A stretch of 64,000 nt of DNA from Oscillospiraceae bacterium (GTDB taxonomy: Bacteria; Bacillota; Clostridia; Oscillospirales; Ruminococcaceae), in NCBI GenBank assembly GCA_022508895.1, contig JAFLUH010000001.1, positions 1 to 64,000 on the forward strand, given 5' to 3'. Below the pieces are notes generated by a model. It saw only the letters and a program-made list of their open reading frames with translations, ran no database searches and was not told the DNA's origin. Of this stretch, positions 27,692 through 37,918 are shown piece after piece. Within the stretch, counting starts at the first letter, position 1; every line of letters starts with the position of its first letter. Both the position numbers and the translations under genes were made by a program.

Positions 27692-28381
27692 CTAAAACAG
27701 CATATTATATGAGACCAGAAATAATACCCCCATGACTGTAAACGCCGCCCCTATAACAAACAGCAGTATTCGTACAGACTTTACAGGCCGATAAAGCTCT
27801 TCGGGTTTATCAGGATTCATCAGCAGCCGATAAACCGCTCCTACTTTTGGTACACTGAGGTTTGTGTATGTGCTTTCCTTGTATGTATACACATTTCCAT
27901 TGTGATCATACTCCCATGTGGGAGCGTAAGTTATCGTCCTTCTGCCTTTGCTTGACCTTGATATATGGCGATCCAGACGTATACATACAGCCTCAATGTT
28001 CACAGTAAATACTTTCATCTTGAGCCTGTGTATGACAGGCGGCAAAGCGACAAGACCGATGCCTACCAACACAAAAACGCTTAAAAAGCAGTTTACGGCA
28101 AGTCTTTCAACAAACTCGGATTCCAGTTCATCGCTGTTTTCGGCGATCATCAGCAAAGCAGGAATAACTATCATCAGCAGTCCCAGAACGGGGAACAGCA
28201 GTATCGGAATGCTTTTCAACGACATTTTTTGCGAAAACAGAACGAACAGACCGAAGATAAAGAACACCGCTCCTATGCATATAATGGCTATTCTTGGCTC
28301 AGTCTTATGAAAGATGATCGCACCGATGCAGCCGCCGATAAACACTGTAACGATAAATATTGATTTCAGCTTATCAAGCAT
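27692..28381 (-). CDS. DUF3592-like membrane protein
   Basis: Multiple TM helices; YAPTWEYDHNGNVYTYKESTYTNLSVPKVGAVYRLLMNPDKPEELYRP. Confidence 0.75.
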   Translation of the reverse strand: MLDKLKSIFIVTVFIGGCIGAIIFHKTEPRIAIICIGAVFFIFGLFVLFSQKMSLKSIPILLFPVLGLLMIVIPALLMIAENSDELESEFVERLAVNCFLSVFVLVGIGLVALPPVIHRLKMKVFTVNIEAVCIRLDRHISRSSKGRRTITYAPTWEYDHNGNVYTYKESTYTNLSVPKVGAVYRLLMNPDKPEELYRPVKSVRILLFVIGAAFTVMGVLFLVSYNMLF

Positions 28382-28529
28382 AATGATAAATCCTTACAAA
28401 CTAATATTTACATCAGCTGTGAGCGTACATTAAAACCCATAATGGACTTATATTATTGAGACCAAAAAAATTTTTAAGCCCCATAACGTAAAGTGAAGCA
28501 CAGACCGACACTACGCTGCGTCTTGCACT

Positions 28530-28641
28530 ATGTGCCCAATATTGCGGTCATGCGAAGCATGATGAATTCCCTTAATGGTAATTCAGGCAATGTTGGGCGT
28601 ACTTTAAGGGGGAGTTGCTTGCGGCTTCCCCTTAAAGTACT
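28530..28641 (-). ncRNA. Copy 1 of tRNA-3'-trailer structured element (four-helix), abutting tRNA-Leu
   Basis: P1 28599-28640; P2 28588-28598/28534-28544; P3 28564-28584; P4 28549-28561; covaries with 39133-39245. Confidence 0.7.
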
Positions 28642-28724
28642 TGGTGCGCCTGACAGGACTTGAACCTGCACGGTTTCCCACCGGAACCTAAATCCGGCGC
28701 GTATGCCAATTTCGCCACAGGCGC
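28642..28724 (-). tRNA. tRNA-Leu (anticodon TAG)
   Basis: Acceptor GCGCCTG/CAGGCGC + ACCA; anticodon arm CCGGA-TTTAGGT-TCCGG; T-loop TTCAAGT; long variable arm. Confidence 0.95.
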
Positions 28725-28911
28725 ACATTAAAGCTGCTGCAATAATACTTATTTACTCATTACACTCTACCATAATTCCGGATAAATGTCAAGAATGACA
28801 AAATAAAGCAGCAGTATTAGCACAAACAATAATAAAAAGCGCTAAATGCTTGACTAACAGCACAATTTGTGGTAAAATTTAACTGATTATAAATCGGAGA
28901 GGTAAATAAAC

Positions 28912-29571
28912 GTGGAAAATAAGCTCATAGTCATAGAAGGCCTTGACGGAGGCGGAAAAACCACGCAGTTGGAGCTTCTCAAAAAGGATTACCCAGACTT
29001 CAGATTTATAACCTTTCCCAACTACGATTCCCCCTCGGGACAAATCGTCAGCAGCTACCTGAACGGAGCCTATAACGAGAAGGACCCGTCCGTCAGTGCC
29101 TACACCGCAAGCTGCTTTTATGCCGTTGACAGATACACAAGCTTCAAAACGGACTGGGAAAAGGACTACCTAAGCGGAAAAACCATAATCTCAGCCCGCT
29201 ACGTTAGCAGCAACGCCATATATCAGATGACAAAGCTCCCCGCTGACGATTGGGAGAACTACATGAATTGGCTGTTTGACACGGAATACAATAAATTCGG
29301 TATCCCCATGCCCTCTGCAACCGTTTTTCTTGATATGCCCCTTGAGGTGTCCAGACAGCTTCTTCTGAAACGCAACAACGGCGATGCAAAAAAGCTTGAT
29401 ATACATGAGGGTGACCTGCAATTCATGTCAGCCTGCCGCAAAGCCGCTCTTTATGTGGCAGAAAGGGAGAACTGGCAGATAATAAGCTGTGCAGAAAACG
29501 GCTCCCCCAAAACGATAGACGACATACACAAAACACTTGTCGAAAAAATAGAAGGACTGCTTAAACAATAA
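28912..29571 (+). CDS. tmk: Thymidylate kinase
   Basis: LIVIEGLDGGGKTTQLELLKK P-loop; family layout. Confidence 0.9.
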   Translation: MENKLIVIEGLDGGGKTTQLELLKKDYPDFRFITFPNYDSPSGQIVSSYLNGAYNEKDPSVSAYTASCFYAVDRYTSFKTDWEKDYLSGKTIISARYVSSNAIYQMTKLPADDWENYMNWLFDTEYNKFGIPMPSATVFLDMPLEVSRQLLLKRNNGDAKKLDIHEGDLQFMSACRKAALYVAERENWQIISCAENGSPKTIDDIHKTLVEKIEGLLKQ

Positions 29572-30446
29572 TGCTGGAATTTCGTGAGATAAAGATAGAG
29601 GACAAAGAGTGGATCAAGCCGCTGCTGGACCTTTCAGGCTACCGTGGCTGCGAATACACCTTCGGTAACAACTTCCTGTGGAGCGAGGCTTATAACATAA
29701 AAGTTGCCCGATACAAAGATTTCTATCTGGTGCAAAGTGGGGACAACTATTTCTACCCTGCAGGAAAAGGTGATATACCTGAGGTCATATCCATTCTGCG
29801 TCAACACTGCAGGGAACAGGGGAAACACCTCTGCTTTGCCAGCTCTCCCAAATCCGGAATGGAGCTGCTGAAGGAAATACACGGCGACAGCATACAGGTG
29901 ACCGAAAACCGTGATTTCTTTGATTACTGCTATAACTACGCCGACCTTGCCACCCTTGTAGGCAAGAAATTCCACTCCAAGCGCAATTTCATAAACCGCT
30001 TTGAAAACAACAGCTGGAGCTATGAGGAGATAACTCCCGAAAATATTCCCGACTGCAAGCAGATCCTGCAGCGGTGGTATGAGGAAAACAAGGAAAATGA
30101 CGACGCCTCCATGCGTCAGGAGACCTCCGTTGCAGACAAAGGCTTGGACAATTTCGCACAGCTTGACTTTGTGGGCGGACTGCTGAAGGTGGAAGGCAAG
30201 CCCGTTGCATTCACCTACGGTGAACGCATAAACGATGACACCTTTGACGTTCATGTAGAAAAAGCCCTTTCCCTGTACGACGGTTCCTACCCAATGATAA
30301 ACAAGCAGTTTGTAAGCCGCTTAAACCCCGAATACAAGTACATCAACCGTGAAGAGGACATGGGTGAGGAGAACCTGAGAAAAGCAAAGCAATCCTATCA
30401 CCCTGCCTTTATGGAAGAGAAGTTCAGAATAACTTTTAACGATTGA
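29571..30446 (+). CDS. DUF2156 / phosphatidylglycerol lysyltransferase-like domain protein
   Basis: SGYRGCEYTFGNNFLWSEAY...KFHSKRNFINRFENNSW...EEDMGEENLRKAKQSYHPAFMEEKFRI. Confidence 0.9.
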   Translation: MLEFREIKIEDKEWIKPLLDLSGYRGCEYTFGNNFLWSEAYNIKVARYKDFYLVQSGDNYFYPAGKGDIPEVISILRQHCREQGKHLCFASSPKSGMELLKEIHGDSIQVTENRDFFDYCYNYADLATLVGKKFHSKRNFINRFENNSWSYEEITPENIPDCKQILQRWYEENKENDDASMRQETSVADKGLDNFAQLDFVGGLLKVEGKPVAFTYGERINDDTFDVHVEKALSLYDGSYPMINKQFVSRLNPEYKYINREEDMGEENLRKAKQSYHPAFMEEKFRITFND

Positions 30447-30457
30447 AAGGAGCAAAC

Positions 30458-31000
30458 ATGATCTACTGTTTTTTAGCCGACGGTTTTGAAGAAATGGAGG
30501 CTCTCTGTCCGATAGATATTCTTCGCCGGGGCGAATGTGAAGTTGTGACGGTTGGAGTAGGCGAGGAGATAATCACAGGCTCCCACGGCGTCAGCGTCTG
30601 CACCGACATAACCGCCGCCGAGATCGCTCTTGACGACAGAGTAGAGATGATAATCCTCCCGGGTGGAATGCCGGGCACCCTTAATCTTGAAAAAAACCGC
30701 TATGTTCAGCAAGCCATAGACTACTGTGCGGAGCAGGGCAAATACATTGCCGCTATCTGTGCCGCGCCGTCCATTCTCGGACACAAGGGGCTTCTGAAAG
30801 ACCGCACTGCTATATGCTTCCCCGGATTTGAGGAGCAGCTTGGCTGTAAAGCGCTTTCCTCCGACTATGTATGTGAGGACGGCAATATAATAACTGCCAA
30901 AGGCGCAGGCGTAGCGCAGGAATTTGGTCTGAAGCTTCTTGAAAAGCTGAAAGACAAGGCTGTTTCCGACAAAATAAAAGCCTCTATACAGTGCAGATGA
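30458..31000 (+). CDS. DJ-1/PfpI family protein
   Basis: FLADGFEEMEALCPIDILRRGE ... AAICAAPSILGHKGLL; start 30458 after AAAGGAG RBS. Confidence 0.92.
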   Translation: MIYCFLADGFEEMEALCPIDILRRGECEVVTVGVGEEIITGSHGVSVCTDITAAEIALDDRVEMIILPGGMPGTLNLEKNRYVQQAIDYCAEQGKYIAAICAAPSILGHKGLLKDRTAICFPGFEEQLGCKALSSDYVCEDGNIITAKGAGVAQEFGLKLLEKLKDKAVSDKIKASIQCR

Positions 31001-31554
31001 AATCGGAATTACGCAAGCTGCTGCTCACAAAGCGCAACAGCTTTTCCGAGAACTACCGTGCAGAAGCGGGAAGCGCCGTTTGCGAAAACCGGCAGCTTAT
31101 GGAACAGCTTAACGCTGCCGATGCAGTTCTATGCTATATAAGCATAAACTCCGAGCTGCCCACAGACGGAATAATTGCCTATTGCCTGAAAAACGGCATA
31201 AAAATAGCCGCTCCCGTATGTGTCGGCGAAAATATTATATTCAAATATATAAGGAATACCGACGATTTGGAAAGGGGCACGTTTTCCGTACCCGAGCCCA
31301 AAGCCTATTGCCTTCCCGCAGAGATAACCCCTGCAGCGGTCTGCATAACTCCCGCAGTTTGTTACAACGAAAGCGGCTTTCGCATCGGCTACGGAAAAGG
31401 CTATTACGACAGATTTTTCGCACGGAACAAATGCGTTAAAATAGGTCTTTGCTATGAGGAACTTATAACAGAATTCAGCCCCGATGAAAACGACGTGGCT
31501 GTTGACATGATAGTTACTGAGCACAGGTTCAGGAGGTTGCACCATGGACAATAA
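30997..31554 (+). CDS. 5-formyltetrahydrofolate cyclo-ligase
   Basis: C-terminal FRIGYGKGYYDRFFAR motif; ATGA overlap. Confidence 0.9.
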   Translation: MKSELRKLLLTKRNSFSENYRAEAGSAVCENRQLMEQLNAADAVLCYISINSELPTDGIIAYCLKNGIKIAAPVCVGENIIFKYIRNTDDLERGTFSVPEPKAYCLPAEITPAAVCITPAVCYNESGFRIGYGKGYYDRFFARNKCVKIGLCYEELITEFSPDENDVAVDMIVTEHRFRRLHHGQ

Positions 31555-32962
31555 AGATGATATCAGCAAGAAGGATGATCTGTCTGAGATCTTGAGCATG
31601 AACAAAAACCGCATAACGGACAGTGATGATGCTCCGACGCAGATAAAAAGAGCCGGCAAAAACAAGGAAGACCCATACAGCTTCGGCTCTTCGACCGTAC
31701 AGTCCGACGGCGAGGATATCGACGACAGCGAGCTTCATGACATTGATTTTGAAGAAGCCGACGAAATGCCGGAGGAAGAGACAGATGAAAGCAAAGCTGT
31801 TGAGGAAGCTGAGCGGCAGCTGAAAAAGCAGAACCAAAGAAGGAAAAGCGTTCTTCAGGTGATCCTCGGCGTGGTTATTTCTGCGGCGGTTATCTTTTTG
31901 GGCGCCAATATCGGAATTACCCTGCTTAACGCCGTTCTTGACTATACCGGGCTGAATTCGTCCGAGTTTGAAGTTGTGATCGAAATACCTGAAAATCCAA
32001 CTTTGGATCAGGTTGCGGAGGTTTTGGAATCCAACGGCATAATAACAGACACAAAATTTTTCAAAATGTATGTGGAATCAAAGGAGAAAGAGTTTGATTT
32101 TGTCGGCGGTCAGTTTACCGTTTCCTCCGCAATGAATTATGGTACTATTTTAAGCACCCTTCAGGCGTCTAAAACCGTAAGAACTACCGTCGAGGTAACG
32201 ATAATCGAGGGTATGACCGCAATAGAGGTGGGAGAGCTTCTGGAAGAAAACTTTGTGTGCAGAGCGGAGGATTTTGTAAAATACTACCGCGAAAAGATGG
32301 ATGTTTACGATTTTGAGAGAAGAGTACTGCAAAGCTCGCTGAAATTCAATCAGCTTGAAGGCTATCTCTTCCCTGACAAGTATGAATTTTATGTGGTGAA
32401 TAAGCTGAGAGACGATCCGAAGGCAGATATAGACACCAGTAAAGAGGCGGAGGTAGCAGCGAAGAAGATATACTCCAACTTTAATTCCAAGATCACCAAA
32501 ACCATGTACAAGCAGATGAACGAAATGGGGCTGACGCTTGACGAGCTGATAACCCTTGCTTCCATGGTCCAGTCGGAGGTGGGCGATCCCGAGGATATGC
32601 AGAAGGTGGCTTCCGTATTCCTGAACCGTCTGCATAACAGTGAGACCTTCCCGCAGCTCCAATCTGATGTCACCTACTTTTACGTCCGCGATTTTATTGA
32701 GCCGTATTACGATGATTACGACCTTGCCGTCTCCTTGCAGACCATTTCGGACGCCTATGATACCTATGTTGCCGTGGGTGTACCTGCAGGTGCAATATGC
32801 AATCCCGGCTTAGATGCCATCAACGCAGTACTGAACCCTGCAGAGACCGATTATTACTACTTCTGCGCAGATGAAGAAACGGGAGTGACCTATTACGCAA
32901 GGACCATTGAGGAGCATGAGGCAAATCTGGCATATATAGAAAGCATAAGGCAAAGTGCATAA
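31544..32962 (+). CDS. mltG: Endolytic transglycosylase MltG (YceG-like)
   Basis: EGMTAIEVGELLEE...LEGYLFPDKYEF...LASMVQSEVGDPEDMQKVASVFLNRL...ICNPGLDAINAVLNPAETDYYYFCAD. Confidence 0.95.
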   Translation: MDNKDDISKKDDLSEILSMNKNRITDSDDAPTQIKRAGKNKEDPYSFGSSTVQSDGEDIDDSELHDIDFEEADEMPEEETDESKAVEEAERQLKKQNQRRKSVLQVILGVVISAAVIFLGANIGITLLNAVLDYTGLNSSEFEVVIEIPENPTLDQVAEVLESNGIITDTKFFKMYVESKEKEFDFVGGQFTVSSAMNYGTILSTLQASKTVRTTVEVTIIEGMTAIEVGELLEENFVCRAEDFVKYYREKMDVYDFERRVLQSSLKFNQLEGYLFPDKYEFYVVNKLRDDPKADIDTSKEAEVAAKKIYSNFNSKITKTMYKQMNEMGLTLDELITLASMVQSEVGDPEDMQKVASVFLNRLHNSETFPQLQSDVTYFYVRDFIEPYYDDYDLAVSLQTISDAYDTYVAVGVPAGAICNPGLDAINAVLNPAETDYYYFCADEETGVTYYARTIEEHEANLAYIESIRQSA

Positions 32963-32963
32963 T

Positions 32964-34181
32964 ATGGTGAAACAAAAGCTTGAATTACTTTCCCCCGCCG
33001 GAGACGCCGAGTGTCTTGAGGCTGCGGTCGATTTTGGCTGCAACGCAGTCTATCTCGGCGGTAAGAGCTACGGTATGCGTGCCGGCTCAAAAAACTTCGC
33101 TTTTGACGAAATGAAAAGAGCGGCAGAATATGCCCACGCAGCAAATGTCAAGGTCTATCTTACCTGCAACACCACTCCGTCAAACGGTGAGATAGAGGCG
33201 TTTCCCGAGTTTATAAAAAATGCACAGTCAGCCGGTATAGACGCAGCTATAGTCTGCGACTTAGGAATAATGTCCCTTATAAAACAACACGCCCCCTCCC
33301 TTGATATCCATATATCAACGCAGGTAGGCGTAACAAACTACGCCGCTGCCAACGAGCTTTACAAGCTGGGGGCAAAGCGGATAGTACTGGCAAGGGAAAC
33401 AGGCATAGATGAAATAAAGCGAATTCGTGAAAAAATTCCCGAGGATATGGAGATAGAAGCCTTCGTTCACGGTGCAATGTGCGTTTCCTTTTCGGGGCGC
33501 TGTCTGCTGTCGGCATATATGACCGGCAGAAATGCCAACAAGGGCGAATGTGCTCAGCCCTGCCGCTGGAAATACAGCCTTGTGGAGGAAACACGCCCTG
33601 ATCAGTATTTTCCCATATCCGAAGACGATAACGGCACATATATACTGAACGCCAAGGATATGTGCATGATAGAGCACCTTGACAAGCTTATCGACGCAGG
33701 AGTTACAAGCTTCAAAATAGAAGGAAGAGCAAAGTCTGCATACTACGTTGCCACCGTCACAAATGCCTACCGAATTGCTCTTGACTGCGCAAAGAGAAGG
33801 GAACCGCTGCCTGATTGGGTGAACGACGAGGTATACAATGTCAGTCACAGAAGCTACTGCACAGGCTTTTACTTTGACAGCTCCGACGCAAAGCAGGTAT
33901 ACGAGAGCAGCGGGTATGACCGCAGCTGCGATTTCGTGGGAGTGATAGACGGATACGAGGACGGCTTTGTCCTGCTGACCCAGCGCAATTACTTTACCTT
34001 AGATGACGACCTCGAGGTGCTGACGCCCGGCGGCAGACCCGTTAAATTTCACTCCGACCACCTTTACAATTCCGACGGCGAAGAAATAAAAGTCGCAAAT
34101 CATGCCACCGAAAAGCTCAGAGCAGCCTGCGATATTGAATTTCCCAGAAAATCCATTCTTCGCAGAATAAATAAACAGTAA
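32964..34181 (+). CDS. Peptidase U32 family protein
   Basis: LELLSPAGDAECLEAAVDFGCNAVYLGGKSYGMRA...EAFVHGAMCVSFSGRCLLSAYMTGRNANKGECAQPCRW. Confidence 0.95.
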   Translation: MVKQKLELLSPAGDAECLEAAVDFGCNAVYLGGKSYGMRAGSKNFAFDEMKRAAEYAHAANVKVYLTCNTTPSNGEIEAFPEFIKNAQSAGIDAAIVCDLGIMSLIKQHAPSLDIHISTQVGVTNYAAANELYKLGAKRIVLARETGIDEIKRIREKIPEDMEIEAFVHGAMCVSFSGRCLLSAYMTGRNANKGECAQPCRWKYSLVEETRPDQYFPISEDDNGTYILNAKDMCMIEHLDKLIDAGVTSFKIEGRAKSAYYVATVTNAYRIALDCAKRREPLPDWVNDEVYNVSHRSYCTGFYFDSSDAKQVYESSGYDRSCDFVGVIDGYEDGFVLLTQRNYFTLDDDLEVLTPGGRPVKFHSDHLYNSDGEEIKVANHATEKLRAACDIEFPRKSILRRINKQ

Positions 34182-34191
34182 AAAAACTGCC

Positions 34192-34242
34192 TTGTTATAC
34201 TGATTTCCGATCAAATCGGAAATCAGTATCAGGCAGCTTCTT
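34192..34242. terminator. Bidirectional terminator between convergent genes
   Basis: CTGCCTtgttATACTGATTTCCGAT-caa-ATCGGAAATCAGTATcAGGCAG. Confidence 0.85.
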
Positions 34243-34246
34243 GTTG

Positions 34247-35509
34247 TTATTCCTTTATTGCATATCTCGCTCCGGGAAGAGCCTTTATAATACCCGCTAA
34301 TTCCAGTTCCAGCAGATACAGCGATATATCCTCGGGAGAAATATTGCATTTTGAAGTAATATTTTCCAGCAGCTGTGTTCCGTTTTCTTTAAGGAATTCA
34401 TATACGATCCTGTAGTTATCGTCCGTTTCATCAAAGTGATATTTTTCCGCCGCTATCACTCCTGCAGGCTTTTTCTCGGCTTCCACATCAGGAACATCTT
34501 CCTGTTCTTTAGCTTTAGAAGAAGCCTTCGCGCTTTTTTCAGCAGCAGGCTTTGTTTCCGTGCGCTGGAAAATAAAGTGATTTTCGGGAGTGATGGTATA
34601 CTTTTCGTTCAGCCTCCTGAGCTTTTCCGAATATGCTGAAAATGTGCTGTAATAGCTGTTGACCACATCAAGGTAGTTGAACAGCGGTATAGCTCCGTCT
34701 CTCAGATATCCTACAACTCCGCTGTAATCGGGCGAGAAAATATCATGAGGAGGCACACAGAACAGATCACGCCCCTGCTGCACCGCATAATTAGCCGTGA
34801 TCAGCGAACCGCTTGCATTGCCCGCCTGAAACACCATAACTCCCATGGAAAGTCCCGACAGTATTCGGTTTCTTGCATGAAAATAGGTGCGTGAAGTCTC
34901 AGCAGTAGGGAACAGCTCGGTAATGCAGGCACCTCCCAGCTCGTAAATGCGTTCTCTGGTGGGAATGCTTCCTCTTGGGTAATCCACACCAAGACCGCAG
35001 GCAAGCACGCCGATAGTCCTTCCTCCTACGTCCAGTGCAGACTGGTGCACCAGATGGTCAACTCCCACAGCCATACCGCTGACAAGCACCACTCCGATCT
35101 TAGCAAGATCTCTGCAAGTCTTAGATGTGACCTTTGCGGTGTATTCGGTAGCGCCTCTTGCACCTACGCCCGTAATACATATTTCATCGTTCAGTCCCTT
35201 GATGTTGCCTTTGTAAAACAGCAGCACAGGCGGATTATAGATGTTTTGCAGGCGATAAGGATAATCGTCGTCATTTAAGGTGACTATACTTATCTTCATC
35301 TTTTCGCACTGCTCCAATATCCTGTTGGAGTTGTCCAGAGTAGCGTTTCCGAGCCGTTTGATTTCAGAAGGAGAAAGAAATTTAGTTTCCTTTTCAACAC
35401 TTATAGCATTATACACAGCTTCCGCAGAGCCATAGTGCTGTATCAGCTGAAGTGTCTTGGGATTAGCTGTTCCCATTAACTGTAAAAGCCACAGATAATA
35501 TTCCGTCAT
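34247..35509 (-). CDS. dprA: DNA-processing protein DprA
   Basis: GARGATEYTAKVTSKTCRDLAKIGVVLVSGMAVGVDHLVHQSALDVGGRTIGVLACGLGVDYPRGS. Confidence 0.95.
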   Translation of the reverse strand: MTEYYLWLLQLMGTANPKTLQLIQHYGSAEAVYNAISVEKETKFLSPSEIKRLGNATLDNSNRILEQCEKMKISIVTLNDDDYPYRLQNIYNPPVLLFYKGNIKGLNDEICITGVGARGATEYTAKVTSKTCRDLAKIGVVLVSGMAVGVDHLVHQSALDVGGRTIGVLACGLGVDYPRGSIPTRERIYELGGACITELFPTAETSRTYFHARNRILSGLSMGVMVFQAGNASGSLITANYAVQQGRDLFCVPPHDIFSPDYSGVVGYLRDGAIPLFNYLDVVNSYYSTFSAYSEKLRRLNEKYTITPENHFIFQRTETKPAAEKSAKASSKAKEQEDVPDVEAEKKPAGVIAAEKYHFDETDDNYRIVYEFLKENGTQLLENITSKCNISPEDISLYLLELELAGIIKALPGARYAIKE

Positions 35510-35529
35510 ATTCTCCCTCCGTCAATGCC

Positions 35530-37194
35530 TTATTGCTTGTTGTCTTCCTGTCTTATCTGAACGCGGCGTATCTTACCGCTGATAGTCTTGGGCAACTCGT
35601 CTACGAACTCCACGATACGGGGATACTTATAAGGCGCAGTATTTTTCTTCACATGATCCTGCAATTCCTTTTTCAGCTCCTCGCTTGGAGAATAATTCTT
35701 TGTGAGTACAACGGTAGCCTTTACGACCTGTCCTCTTATAGGATCGGGAGCACCCGTTATAGCACATTCCAGCACCGCAGGGTGAGTAATAAGCACGCTC
35801 TCTATTTCAAAGGGTCCTATACGGTAGCCGCTTGCCTTGATAACGTCGTCGTTGCGTCCTACATACCAGTAGTACCCGTCCTCGTCCTTCCAAGCGGTAT
35901 CGCCGGTATGGTAAACTCCGTTGCACCATGACTCATTGGTAAGCTGATCGTTCTTGTAGTAGCAGTCGAACAAGCCGTCCTTGCCCCTCTCTGCCCTGAC
36001 AACTATCTCGCCCACCTCGCCAACAGGCACGCTGTTGTCGTTCTCATCAACGATATCCACATTGTACAAAGGAGTAGGCTTACCCATGGAACCGGGTCTG
36101 GGAGTAGTACCGACGAGGTTTGCCAATATTGCGGTAGTCTCGGTCTGCCCAAATGCCTCCATAAGCTTCAGCCCCGTATACTCGAGCCATCTGTCATAAA
36201 CCTCAGGGTTCAGCGCCTCGCCTGCGGTGGTAGAGTATTTCAGACTGCTCAGATCATATCCCTGCAGACCTTCCTTGATAAAGAACCTGAACATAGTAGG
36301 AGGAGCACAGAACGAGGTGATTTTATAATCCTGCATTATTTTCAGCATATCCCCGGGAACAAACTTGTCAAAGTCATAAACCATAACGCAGGTGCCCACT
36401 GACATCTGTCCGTACAGCTTTCCCCATACCGCCTTGCCCCAGCCTGTATCGGAGATAGTGAGGTGCAGACCGTCAGGATCCACATTATGCCAGTGCTTAG
36501 CGGTCTGGATATGGCAGATAGCATATTTGTGATTATGAACCACCATCTTAGGGTAGCCTGTAGTGCCGCTGGTGAAATATAGCAGCATAAGCTCATTGCA
36601 GTTGGTATCTACTCTCTCCATAGTCTCAGGCTGTTTCTTTATCTCTTCGTCAAAATCGATCCAGTCTCCGTCAGCGCCGCCCCGACAGATGAACTTAGCT
36701 GTCAGATGCCAGTTTATTTCTTTTTCTGCCTCGTCAACGTGCATCTTGACCTCGGGATTGTCATGAGTGCATATAATAGCCTTGATATCAGCCTGTTCAT
36801 AGCGGTAGGTATAGTCATGAGTGGTCAGCAGATGCGTAGCGGGAACTACTATTGCTCCCAGCTTGGTAAGACCTATAATGGAATACCAGAACTGATAATT
36901 CCTTTTCAGTACCAGCATTACCTTATCGCCCTTCTTAATGCCCTTCGATGCAAAAAGATTAGCCGCCTGAGTAGACAGCTTTGACAGCTCGCCGTAAGTA
37001 AAGCTCTTTTTCTCGCCCTTTACGTTTATCCATTCTATAGCCCTGCGGTCAGGCTCCAGCTCGCCGAACTTATCGATTATATCATAACCGAAGTTATAAT
37101 TGTCGGGGCAGTTGACCTCAAATTTATTGAGAACTCCGTTCTCGTCAAAGCCCTCGTTTACGAATTTTTTGTAATAGTCCCTTACCTGTTCCAT
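35530..37194 (-). CDS. AMP-binding acyl-CoA synthetase (medium-chain/acetyl-CoA synthetase-like)
   Basis: LLYFTSGTTGYPKMVVHNH; YWYVGRNDDVIKASGYRIGPFEIES; PKTISGKIRR. Confidence 0.94.
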   Translation of the reverse strand: MEQVRDYYKKFVNEGFDENGVLNKFEVNCPDNYNFGYDIIDKFGELEPDRRAIEWINVKGEKKSFTYGELSKLSTQAANLFASKGIKKGDKVMLVLKRNYQFWYSIIGLTKLGAIVVPATHLLTTHDYTYRYEQADIKAIICTHDNPEVKMHVDEAEKEINWHLTAKFICRGGADGDWIDFDEEIKKQPETMERVDTNCNELMLLYFTSGTTGYPKMVVHNHKYAICHIQTAKHWHNVDPDGLHLTISDTGWGKAVWGKLYGQMSVGTCVMVYDFDKFVPGDMLKIMQDYKITSFCAPPTMFRFFIKEGLQGYDLSSLKYSTTAGEALNPEVYDRWLEYTGLKLMEAFGQTETTAILANLVGTTPRPGSMGKPTPLYNVDIVDENDNSVPVGEVGEIVVRAERGKDGLFDCYYKNDQLTNESWCNGVYHTGDTAWKDEDGYYWYVGRNDDVIKASGYRIGPFEIESVLITHPAVLECAITGAPDPIRGQVVKATVVLTKNYSPSEELKKELQDHVKKNTAPYKYPRIVEFVDELPKTISGKIRRVQIRQEDNKQ

Positions 37195-37241
37195 ATTTTT
37201 ATGTTTCCTTCCGAGTTGTAATATTTTGTTCTACTTTTCTG

Positions 37242-37802
37242 TTATATAAGTATTGCCAGAAATTTGCAGTCCTCGCCGCCGTAAGCGATCATTCCGTGAG
37301 GATTTTTACTGTTGTAGTAAACGCAGTCGCCGGGCTCCAGTATCTCCTCATGGTCGTTTATAACGAATTTCAGCTTTCCGGAAATTATGAAGTCCATCTC
37401 CTGTCCATCGTGAACGGACAGGTGAATAGGCTTGCTCTGATCCTCCTCGGAGTAGGGAGCATTAACGATCAGCGGCTCTATCTCTTTGTTCTTGAACAGA
37501 TAAGCCATATGCTGATAGGTAAAACCTATACGTCTTTCGATAGGCAGCCCCTGATTATTCTTAACAACGGAATAAGTGCTGAGCTTAGGCTCAACACCCG
37601 TAAGCAGCTCGATCATCTCAATGCCGAGTGCCTCGGCGCTTGCATTGAGGAAGGACAGTGAAAAGTCCTTTTCCCCGCTTTCAAGGCTCTTATACTCCTC
37701 CACAGTGGTATCGGTCTTTTCAGCCATATATTCAACGCTGATATCCAGATACTCTCTTGTGCTTTTCAGTCTGGAAGAAACCTCTTTAATGTTGTAATCC
37801 AT
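37242..37802 (-). CDS. XRE HTH - cupin domain transcriptional regulator
   Basis: HTH followed by HLSVHDGQEMDFIISGKLKFVINDHEEILEPGDCVYYNSKNPHGM. Confidence 0.9.
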   Translation of the reverse strand: MDYNIKEVSSRLKSTREYLDISVEYMAEKTDTTVEEYKSLESGEKDFSLSFLNASAEALGIEMIELLTGVEPKLSTYSVVKNNQGLPIERRIGFTYQHMAYLFKNKEIEPLIVNAPYSEEDQSKPIHLSVHDGQEMDFIISGKLKFVINDHEEILEPGDCVYYNSKNPHGMIAYGGEDCKFLAILI

Positions 37803-37918
37803 AACATTTGTTCCTTTCTTTTGTCTTTTTAGCGTTACCTGCATAATTATAGCACATAAAAACGCCGTTTTCAACTGTTTTTGACAATTTATTTCGGTGA
37901 AAAAAGTAAAATTTTCGC

